A program made the translations under genes and the position numbers. The notes below the pieces were generated by a model. It saw nothing but the letters and a program-made list of their open reading frames with translations. It did no database searches and was not told where the DNA came from. Positions 26,961 to 37,700 of a stretch of DNA of 64,000 nucleotides are shown here, piece after piece (position 1 is the stretch's first letter; each line of letters begins with the position of its first letter). The stretch comes from Phoebastria nigripes (taxonomy: Eukaryota > Chordata > Aves > Procellariiformes > Diomedeidae), in the NCBI GenBank assembly GCA_035582835.1, contig JAYKAV010003143.1, positions 495,435-559,434 on the forward strand, in the 5' to 3' direction.

Positions 26961-28128
26961 CTACAGAAAATGAAATGGATCTTTAAAATAACATTTCCAA
27001 AGTTTATACTACACCAAATATATTATACAATATTCTTTCTATTGTTTCTACTTTGCTATGAGCTGTAACAAAGGCCAAAAATGTTCCTTTTCAGGTCCTT
27101 TATTTTTCAGGCATTTGGTATTGGAAATCTGGATTTATTCTGACACTTACCAACAGATGTATGTGTTCAGTGTTAGCACAAGAAAATCTAAAACTGCAAG
27201 TGAAACATCAATAATGCTGAGAAAGAGGTAAGATTTTCAGCTTCCTTACTTCATACATTTCTAAGACTAGGGATACCTATGTAAACGGCAGTCTGGAAAC
27301 TGCAGAATAGAAGAATATTTCACAGAACTGTGTAGAAACTGTTTTCCTGAAGTAGCCCGCCTATGCATTTTCGCTTCCATAGGGGGTGCTCACGCTCCAT
27401 ATTAAAGCAATGACGAACGGTTTATACCGGCATCAGAAACTTGGTAGCGCTTTTGTAATTATATTATTCTTCTAAATTAAAGAAAGGATCCCTTTGGACA
27501 CTAAGATAAATGCGTAAGAAGCTAAATGGAGCTTAGGAGGTAGTGCAGGAGCAAATCTTATGTGGATTACGCAGGAAAAAAAAAAAAGTATGTGAGGATG
27601 TTCACAGACATGGGACTGGCTGGCCATGTTAGACTTTGCTAAACAGTGACAACAAAGTGATCTGTGTAATGCGTAGCTATGCTCTTCATTCAGACTTCTT
27701 AATTTTCTTGTGTTACTGTGGATGAAGGCAAAGACTCCTTAAAGAAAAAGAAAACTCAAAACTGGGTTTTCATTTCTTATTTTGATCATGCTTTCCTATA
27801 CATTAACACGAGGATGCCAAATAAACGCTGCTTTTGTAAAACTATCACAAGGAAAACGTTAAAGGGTATTTTACGCTGTCCACAAATACCAACAAGCATG
27901 ACTTTGCTACTACCAAATAAATCAAAAAATCCTGCTGGGATGTACCCAGCAGTAACCCCCTCCTCACCACCTCCTCCGCCAGTATCTGCACTCCTTTGAA
28001 TGCTCGCAGCCCGCGATGGATTCTCCATCGCTGTCGCTTCAAAGGCGTTTCTAAAAGCTTTTGTTTTTACAACGTTTGGGAGAGAGAGGGCAAGGCNCAG
28101 GGACGGGGGAGCGACCCAGGGTCCCTGC

Positions 28129-28346
28129 CTTGCTCCCTGGGGATGTGCACGAAGCAGTCCACCATGCCCTTGTACTGCTGGTCTGCCTGGATCTGCTTGG
28201 ACAAGGCCTGCGCTTGCAGCAACAGCTCCACCTGCTTGACAGGCGCCAGCGCCATCTTGGAGATAGCAGCTGCCACGCTGCCGGCCAGCAGGTCCTTCCT
28301 GAAGGAGATGGGGTGGTAGAGGTCCTCGCCCTGCGGGGCCGCCCAT
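28129..28346 (-). pseudogene. SLC25A31: SLC25A31 exon 1 (frameshifted start, GC donor)
   Basis: The carrier frame reads [20 protein letters not shown] and continues through [16 protein letters not shown]. No ATG occurs in this frame back to a TGA at 28439-28441. An ATG at 28346 is one base out of frame; removing one G from its GGG run would give a clean start, [10 protein letters not shown]. The exon ends CAA-G followed by GCAGGG, a GC-type donor. Confidence 0.85.
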
Positions 28347-28441
28347 GGCGCGTGGCACCGCCCCGGCCGCCCCCCTGCCGTCTCCTCTTCTTCCCGAAAA
28401 GCACGCGGCTGGCAGGCACCTAACTGGCTTCTTTTTCCTCA

Positions 28442-30900
28442 AAAGTTAAAAGTTGATGGTCTCGGGGTACCCAGGAGCTGAGCCGCCTCTGTCCTCCACT
28501 GTTACTGGCCATGAGGGGCGGCCGGGCCCAGAAACCGCGCCATTTGCTTCTACTACACGGATCCCTTCTGGGGAGTGCCACCCTCCCTGAGCTGCAAAGG
28601 CAGCAAGCTTTCCAGAGACCTCAGGAACTTTCCAGAAGCTTCTGTCAGCTGTGGGAACTGGCCCCTCTCCCCTGACCGGGAACTAGAGAATAAAAAACCA
28701 GGTAACAAAGGGTAGTTGTTGATCATATTGAATTATGAGTTAATAAATATTATATATGACAAGCAAATGAATTTTAGTCATGTTATTTATACCCATTCCG
28801 TTGCAGGTCAGTAGTACCAATTCCTTCTAGATTGCCGATAGAATTTTTTTTTTTTTTTTTTAATTGCTTTACCTCCCCTACATCTCCTGACTTTATGACT
28901 AATGAAGGCATGAAACACCGTATTTTTTCAGTCAAAATGTTTTAATTGTTGATGTTTTTAAATGCTAACTTTTGTTTCTTGCATTCCCTTGACATTAGTA
29001 ATTTTAACCATGGTACTCCACTGATTCATTGCTTTGCTAATAGTTTTTATAAGTTATAATTTAAAGGCAAAAGAAATTAATTTATTTTGAGCCTTAATAC
29101 TACCATTTTAACTCCTTTAGTAGCTTCTCCATATCTATTCCTTTTAACATTAATTCTATACACCAATTCACAGCTATAATCTTCCTGAAAATTACAAAGC
29201 TGCAAGATTTGTATCAAAGATACCTGATTAAAAAAATCTGCGTTCTGTAGGAAATGAAATCCTATCATCCTTTGGGGCTCTTTTTAGATATACTCTTAAA
29301 AGCCTGCAAAATACACTCTCTGCTTAGTTGACTAACAAAGTAACCAATAAAAATCTCCCTAAGTGTAGTATCAACACAATTAATGCAAATTTTGCAACGT
29401 TTTGTTGCTGAACTACACTGCTTTGAGTATAAAAGGTGTACCATACTCGGATGCCCTTAATTCTGTTTAAGGTACAGTTTCTTGTGAAGGAGCAAGCCAA
29501 TCTAAATAGCTGATGGTACTGAAGGATTCCCACCTTCCTTCAGTTCTTTTCTCCACACACATCTACATATTCACATTGTTTCCTCTGCATTGACTCAGTC
29601 CTGTGGTTGGCCCAGCTGAGTCAACTGAGTTTAACCCCCTACACTGGCAGCAGAGTAACCTAGGTCTGAGGTTACTAAACCTAAACACAAGGATCTAGAT
29701 AAAAGTTAGCTGTCCTCTTTTTAAAGCATTCAAATATCTTCTTTTTTTAGCATTCAAACCATATAGCCCAGCCTTTAAAAGATTGAAACAAGAGACAAAC
29801 ATCAGCAAAATTACCCTTTTCCATACAGATACTTATGTGCACAAACACACATACAAGTTCTGTAAAAGCTGTTAAACCTGCCTAAAGCAGTGCAGCACAG
29901 ACTGCTTGCATTTCTATGTTCCTTCTTCCATCTACAATGAAATCTAATATTCAAACCCCACATATTTTAGACTTTTAAAAGGTGCTGTTCAGATGTCATC
30001 CATACTATTACATATTTTTATTACTCAAACAGGGTAAATCTCACATCACTTGATGTACTGATGGGGAACAAATCTAAAGCACTATTGCTATAACTCAGTT
30101 TTGTATGTCTCAAACTGAAATACTGTCTCATCTTCTAGGAACCATAAATTCTAGAGACAGCTGATTAACAAAACCTGCAAATCATATGCTTAAACTTCAG
30201 GCCTAAGACTTCTACTGCTTGGAACTAAAGCAATTGTTGAATGATTCAAGACAAGCTGTGAATCCCTCTGTGAGAGTGGGCAGTTCTAAGCATTTGATTG
30301 ACCTATTTTAGAACTATTCTAAACAGTGTAATTTACTAGTGAAAACAAGATCTAAAGCTTTGATCATGAGAGCCTATGGAACTGAATTTACTTTCCTGAA
30401 TACTTAAACTTTTTGATCCCATTGTTTAAAATGCAACTTTAGTCACGCATTTTATGAAAAGCACTCATGAAAAGCAAGTAGAAACAGCAGAAAAAAAAAA
30501 AAAAAAAAAAAACAAAACACAACACTGTTGACATGGAACATGATGAAATGCTATGCAGATGACCAGATCTAAATGTGCTGGCTGTGAGTAAAAAGACCCC
30601 AAAAAATCTTACATTTTAAACTAAACTTTAGTAAAAAAAGCTTTAGGAACAACTGGTCTGCAGATTATAAACATTTTAACAATTTGTAGGAAAGCTGAAT
30701 TTTGTAGAAGAATTCTGATTTTGCAAACATCTTGCCTTCTCTTGCCTTACATGGATGTAACCTAGCATTTTTTGTAATATCCAGCTGTAAATTGTAGAAG
30801 ACCTAGCTAAACAAATATTGTTTAAATAAACAAAAGAGAAAATATGTTAAGTAAAAAAACCAGAATAATGCTTTACTGGACTTTGCCAAATATACATTTT
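28442..30900. other. Intergenic DNA between SLC25A31 and INTU
   Basis: AT-rich unique DNA. It includes a T18 run at 28844-28861 and an A22 run at 30491-30512. No exon, RNA gene or recognised mobile element was seen. Confidence 0.6.
30491..30512. repeat. A22 homopolymer
   Basis: An A run in the SLC25A31-INTU spacer, followed by an A/C-rich tail. Confidence 0.9.
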
Positions 30901-30906
30901 TTTATT
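30901..30906 (-). terminator. Candidate polyadenylation signal of INTU
   Basis: The minus strand reads AATAAA about 750 bases past the INTU stop codon. I saw no earlier canonical hexamer between them, so this is the best candidate for the mRNA end. A second candidate lies near 30016. Confidence 0.35.
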
Positions 30907-31657
30907 ATGAAATTATGAATATAATATAAAATTAGCCCGAGTCCATGCATAGGTCTTAAAACCATCACCCTGCTGCCCCCCATCTTCTTTTGTGCCTTCA
31001 AAATTGTGTTTTAGCAAATATAAGTATTATTTATAGTTAAAACTCATGAAGTCAAGTAAAACATCAACCACACTGTAGTGCTTGAGTGTGCAGGAGACCA
31101 TACTGGCAAAAATGATAAGCCATTAGTTTTGTGTGGCTAAGTGCCATGAATTGGCTAAAAGATTTCTTTCTGTTTTGATTAACACAATGTTACTGAAAAC
31201 ATTCAGTATTTTTCATGCCCCTAGAGGCACAAAATTTTAATTAATTGGAAAACTTTTTTTTCCCCTCCATCACCAATTGCCAGATACTCTGAGAGTACTT
31301 TGAGGATATCAGCTTATCATTTGACATTGCGTATTATACACTGAACAGCAGTGAATGTACAAATTATGTGATGTTTTCATATAATAAAGTTATGATCGGG
31401 ATAAATAATTTGACAGTATATAAAAATAAGAACTTTGGTTCTCTGAAATCTTTTTAAGTATTCAATTGATGANATCATTAGAATCATCACTGAAGTTTTA
31501 CCTGTGTCATTACCACAAGGTAGATGTATTTTTTTAAAAAGCATTTCAAAGATATGCCATGGGTGGGCACCACAATTGAGTTAATTTCTCTTTATACTGA
31601 AGTACTTTAAAGAGATGACAACACCCTGCAGGATGGCTGAACGTTCAGGAAGCTCAT

Positions 31658-31769
31658 CTATGTAGCTAAGCCGAAGGACAGTTTAAAGGCCAGTTCAACA
31701 GCAGCTTCTGTGACTGAGTCATGAAAACAGACATAACACTCCTGAGGTTTTGGATGTAGAATCAGTCTC
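31658..31769 (-). CDS. INTU: INTU last exon
   Basis: This exon encodes [20 protein letters not shown] and [12 protein letters not shown], then TAG at 31658-31660. It is the natural C terminus of the protein, following a TTTCCAG acceptor. Confidence 0.95.
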
Positions 31770-34700
31770 CTGGAAAAAAACAGAAAGGAAAAAAAAAAAA
31801 AATTATCATAGGTGTTAGGTTTTTCTCCTCAACTGTTTGATATATTCTGGTTGTTTCAGTAAGATGTTAAAAACAACTGCTGTGTAAGACAGCTAGCAAA
31901 TGTCTGTGGCTCTCCTGCATTATCCTTCTTCTTTCAATATATTAGATTTTTAAATCAAGTTATTCTCTGCTCGGTTTTCTCAAGACTGTGTATGGAAAAA
32001 ATTCTTCAGGTTTTCAGGATCTATTTGTATGCTACTGGTGTGTTTGCAGTAATCCAAGTTTCCGGGCTACAAGCTACAATCAAGGTACTTGGGAGCAAGC
32101 CCTAGTATTCACATATTTACTAATTTTTAAACTTAATACATCTGTGTAGGTACATTCCTACATGTCAATCCAATAAGCTCTTTTAGGGAAAAAGCTAAAA
32201 TAGGAAAGCTGTTAATACCTGTGCATAACTCTGTGTAGCATTATAGCATAGCATATAGCACTGCAAATACTAATGGACTGCCGCCGATTTAACATGTTGT
32301 TTGATAATGCAGAGACTGAAAAAATATTTTTTAAAAGATAACAATAGCAGCGTAAACATTTTTAAATGTTTAAATTTAAGGTTTTAATTCTTCCAACCCC
32401 AAGGATAGCACACAAACTGCAGTTATGTACATTCATGGTGGGAAACAATTGTTTTTCTTTTTTCTCTTCAAATGTCTGACTTGAAGGCAAACAGGTTGAA
32501 CAAAAGCTCTGTTACAGAATTTCTACATTATTATTCCTGGCCAATATAATTACCCGTGGATGACGTTTCCTCTCATTGTATCAGAAAAAAATTCTTATGC
32601 CACATTCAGAAATGTATTTTGCTGTTTTCTGACTTTCCTATTTGCACAATAGTTGGTAATTATAACTTATGTTATTCGTGCAATAGTCGATAATTATAAC
32701 TTAATGAATTAATCAAGCATAATAATTTATCTTCCTTTCACCGCCTGCCTATACTGAATTTGTTTTTCATATGGTGGAAGCATAGCTTCCATTTAACTGG
32801 GCATTTGCATTTTTCTTTCTATTTATCTAGTAGGAATACCAAATACAGAAGATGAATGTAGAAAAGAAGGAAACATCCTGTTGACTGACTACTCCTAATA
32901 TGACTGTCTGCTTACTGCAGCTAAAATGTAGACAGCACAAAATATAGTAGATGGAGGAAAGAATAACATGTGAGATGTAGTGGCTACAGAATAGGGCTTA
33001 CTGGCCTGGACTGAAACAATTACAGTATCTGATACATTCTGAACTGTGAAGAAATGATACATACTACTTTCTCATTACAGCTAATTTTAATTACTTCAGA
33101 AAAAATGTATTATTCTTAATATTTAATGTCTAGGGCAGTATGCTGTTCTGTCATGCAAACAAGGCTTAGCTGTGTAGCAATAACTATAGGCATCATTAAG
33201 AAAATCACTAAAATTAAGTTTAAATAACAACACAAATCACAATCCATTTGCAATGATAATGGCAGAACTTTGAAAGCAAACTAAGGAAAGAAAACTCCCT
33301 TTCCAAAATATCTCAAATAGACTAGTAGGTTGATTTGATCTTCCCAATGAAAAAAAAATGAACTAGAATTGTTCACCTTACTTCCTTGTATCACTGAATC
33401 AGCATTATGCATGGAGGCAAGACAGGTGGGATTTACTTGCAAAGCAGGGAATGGAGAGGTCAGAAGGAGTGTGAGGAGCACAAAGGAAGTGCAGGGTATT
33501 AAGAGTATGATTACAGCACTTGAGCACGTCTGCATAGCACTGTGCAGCACTGCAAAGGGTGCCAGCTCTGCGGTGTTAACATGCTGGCACTGTGCTCACC
33601 TGAATTAACACACCTATGTTTTACAGCAGGTGGAACATCACACCAATCAATGCAACTTCCCAGATCCCAAATCAAAGCTACCTCAGTCAGTCAGCTCAAG
33701 TATTTCTGAGATGTGCTACAGTTAAATTTATTCTTAAAGAGTACAACGGCACGTTCAAAATGGAAAACTTTGGGAGGAATGTATTCATTTGTCTTTAAAC
33801 TCACCCCACAACCCAGTAATTCATTGTTGGTGGTGGTTTCTTCTGATCAGTCCAGTTATCAGGAGAGCACTCAAACAAAACTCCATGTTCTCTTACCAGA
33901 TCTAGGTCCTCAGCTGCCTTACTAAATTCTGAAATCCCGCTGCCTGCTTTTTTCTTTTTCTGTAAAACAGTTGGTGAAATGTTAGTACAGAATGAAATAT
34001 TTTTACATAAACACTATCAAATATAACTATGTGATTTCTTCAGGAATCTCTGATGAATGATATTGCTGTCAAAAAGCGAGACTTAGAAGATATAATTAAC
34101 TTGCTTACATGATTCTTTTCTCCAGAGTTTTGTTTGGCATCAACAGGCTTTTCCACTGTTATACAACTTGGAGGTAGACACATGGTCCTTTTTTGATTTC
34201 TCCTCCCCAGCTTCTAGCTGAACACTATTTCTCTAATAAGACATCTGAGGTAATACAGCTTCTTTAAAAAAGTGTGTTACAACAGCTGAAGCTCTCATCT
34301 TTCTTTCTCTGTGTGCCTCCCTAATTAAGAACTGTGATAGTAAAAGTCTATTGAATAAACTTGGCCAGGCAGGAATTTCTTTTTGTAAATAAACAGTTGA
34401 AGCACTTTGCTCAGGGCGTTTTCTTGCTCTTACTCTGTATGAGTGCATAAGATGTATAGAAAATAAAGACATTTTTGTGTTTCATTGAGCTTTTAGGGCT
34501 ATGTTTTGTACAGAGCTTTTGAATAAACCTTGCAAAATTTCCAGTTGTTTCTAGCTGAACTCCTGGTACCTGTTTGGTGAGGATCAAACTGCATGCACAA
34601 AAACTACTTTTCTCTCTTTGCTCTGTCTTGGTGCTCAACAGTCCTATGAGTCCGATAAAGCCACGGTATCTTTCACCAGAAATGTCAGGGGAAGAAGACC

Positions 34701-37700
34701 AGAATGGACATGGAGATAAACACAGGAGGAATTTTTAAAGGGTTTGTCACTAGTTTAACTATTCTCCCACGGAAGTCAAGGGAAGTTTATTACTCTTTTG
34801 TAAATGTCTATATAATAATGAAAAAACAAGCTTTAAATCTTTTTCTTCTTTTTGATGCATGGGAAGCGAGATGAGATTATGGAAACAGGAGTGGAAATCC
34901 CTTTGAAACAAATCTGTCTTAAGAGAGTTGCTAAGCCAGGGCATCTCTGGATCTGCCAATGAAACTTCTGTTCCAATCAGCGGCTTCAAAGGTGAAAGAA
35001 AAGGTTTTCCTGAAAAAAAATCTCAAGGAACTTCTGTCTGCCACATGCAGAAGCAGAAACCACATCTTTCAATTTGCCTACAATATTGAAGATGTGGGGG
35101 CTGAAGATCTAGAAGAAAAAAGATGGTCAAAACATCACAACTATCTTAATTTCTCAAAAATGGTAGAAGAAAAAGTGAAATGCACCTTAGCATTTGAGAA
35201 AGAAAACGGCTAATATTTGCCTGAGAAAATGTCTTTTAGATTTCCCTAAACATGCTTTGGATTAAATTCATAAAGCATATTCTTAATTACTACTAGTTCA
35301 TAGAGCGGAAGAAATTTCACAATAGATGACTTAACCCTTCCCATATCTTTCCTTAGTACGTAAAATTGTTTCAAACTCCGTTCTTGCTTATACTGCTACT
35401 GAAAAAGACTTAAGGAGTATGTTAGTACTCAGTCTAATAATCTTCCCCACCAAAAAAATGGGGTTGTTATCATGCAATTTCCAAGCTGACATTTGTTTAT
35501 ATTTTGGCACATCTTATACCATGCTATTCATACTGAAAATACTCAAGAAAAATTATGTATTAAGAAGGGATATTTGATAGAACTATGAGGGTCTGTACTT
35601 TCATATGCATTAAAAATTCTTTCCTTCTGATTTTATTTAAGAGTAAGAAAATACTAAGATGACGATGATGAAGAAAATGAAGCCAGGGCTGCTTATTACA
35701 TACAGTGACATATATATTAGGGTTTAAGACTACAGAGCTTATTTTTGCTCAGTTTAAAATTTATTCAAAATATCTGTACACATTTAGAAGTTAAATTGTG
35801 AATTTTCATTTCTCAAAAAGTGAGGCAAAATTAATTAGTTTACAATAATTTTGCATTATTAGTGCAATTCTCTCAATCCTAAACTATAACAATATTTAGC
35901 TGATGTCAAAGAATAAGCAGTATAATAGTAGATTTCTATATTTGACTTTTTCGTCATGCACTATGAACAAGGAAAACTTCTATTCATTCTTTTACGTTTT
36001 CCTCATGACATAATGCAACCTGCCAATTTCAGCATTAATTGTTGGAGCCAACATGCAAAAACTACCCCAGATTTCTCTAAAAGAGAAACGTGGTTCTGCA
36101 GCACATGTTCATCAATTATTTCTGATTTTCAGAGCAGAATGAACCCAGCTGCTGCCTACTGTACTCGCATCTGAAGAAGGCAGAAAAGCATGTGCTGAGG
36201 TAGCTGTGGCCAAAACAGAAGTTTTGACTTTCAAGCGTGAGTTTTTCACTTTTTATGAGCTACACCTAATGGTTGAATGGTTTCTTTATTCAGTTTTTTT
36301 TTGGTTTGAACTATAAACTGTCTATTTAACAGTTGTAACCAAAGGCAATTTGATGATAAGAAATATTTGTGTATTCTCTCTGCTTGCTTTTGGGTTTCTA
36401 CATCTTCCAACAAAAGAGCCCAAAATACATGACTGATTGCCAAAGTCCCACTCAGCCAAACCCCAGTGTCATATGAAGTTGACAGAACAATCCACCAAAT
36501 TAACCTATTTTTCTAACACTTAAAAATTCCTAGATGATTTACAAGGCACATCAATCTAACCAGAAGTGACTTCTTCAGTAACTTCAAGAAAACATTAAGA
36601 AAAAATTATACTGCTACTTGCAAACTGCGTTCATTCAATTTGTACTGTTATTTACCATTTCTCATTTAATTCACTTGGATTGTCACTTCAGGATCTTAAA
36701 AAATGCAACTGATAGACAGTATTCCCCTTAGGTTTATAGTTAATTATTTCTCTTTTCCAAATGGACTAAACAGGTCACAAAATTAGCAGAGATGAAATGT
36801 TATCCTAATTTGGTTCATGTCAACAAAAATCAGCTGTGCAATTAACAAACCAGACTTTTAGCAAAATAAAGCGTGCATTGAACACAGAATGTCTGATCTG
36901 AATGGAGTATCTCACAAATTGATTCTTATACCTATTGTCTAGATTTCTGTGTTACTACTACCATCTTACTCCAGATGGATCATTTGGAGTAAACAGAAAT
37001 TTTTAATCAAACACAAGGCAGTACAGTTGCTGCCATCAGATCTGTCCATTTTTAAGTCTAACCTAAATACCAAGTACCCACATAAAGCTCTGGCAGCTGG
37101 GATCAGGCTTCAGCCCAAGACTAGAGCGAGGCTTGAATTGGTATCTTTGTAAAGGGAAAAAGCCTTACCTATTCTGGCATCCCACCTAATCTAAAATCCA
37201 AGAGGGCTGGCAGCATAATTAAGAGGAATTGATCATTATAGCCAGTCTTCTTCTAGACAGATATCCATGTGAACAAACGATTACAGACATTAGTGGATGG
37301 CAACTGTATAAGCAATCTTGGGTAGCATAGAGAGCAAAGACACTAAGAATGAACAACCCTCTCACCATCAGAGGCCCTCTGCACGTCACTCTTCAGACAC
37401 CCTGACAACACAGTGAGGGGAGACCGCACTGTCACTGCTCACATGAAACATTTTCTGTGAAAAAAGAGGGCCTAAATTTCCTTTTGCTGCCAATCTGAAA
37501 TCCCCTCCCAGCATTAAAATGGCTAAAACCACCCTCTTTTGCTACTTACAGTTCTTGAACCCAGCGCGTGAAACTTTTTGCTAAGTTACAAACAAGAGTC
37601 CTAATATGAAACAGAGTAAGAAAAGACTATACTGGAGACATGGAGTATTTATTTTGAGGGCATTTTTGGTAGGAGAGTGAGCCATAATTGCATGCATACT

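Larger units (their letters stand above)
19206..28346 (-). pseudogene. SLC25A31: SLC25A31 (ANT4) mitochondrial ADP/ATP carrier, six-exon unitary pseudogene
   Basis: The family swaps ADP for ATP across the mitochondrial inner membrane; ANT4 is the germ-cell paralogue in mammals. Exons are 28129-28346, 26833-26960, 24196-24313, 22750-22904, 22366-22491 and 19206-19418, all in compatible phase and together spanning the whole carrier. Identity comes from the RRRMMM signature, [20 protein letters not shown] and position between INTU and HSPA4L. Lesions are a TGA in exon 4 (22891-22893), an ATG out of frame with exon 1 by one base, a GC donor after exon 1, tryptophan at the substrate arginine (26917-26919), PVKQVE in place of PIERVK in repeat 1, and PLDFAQ in place of PLDFAR in repeat 2. 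Separately, an N at 19400 could hide another stop. Alternatives are a polymorphic or mis-assembled gene, or one using another start. The number and kind of changes favour real decay. Confidence 0.88.

Noticed and set aside
27786..28442. A 218-codon minus-strand open frame over SLC25A31 exon 1
   Set aside because: It is a shifted frame of the carrier exon and runs on into the intron. Only the frame reading [13 protein letters not shown] matches the carrier family.
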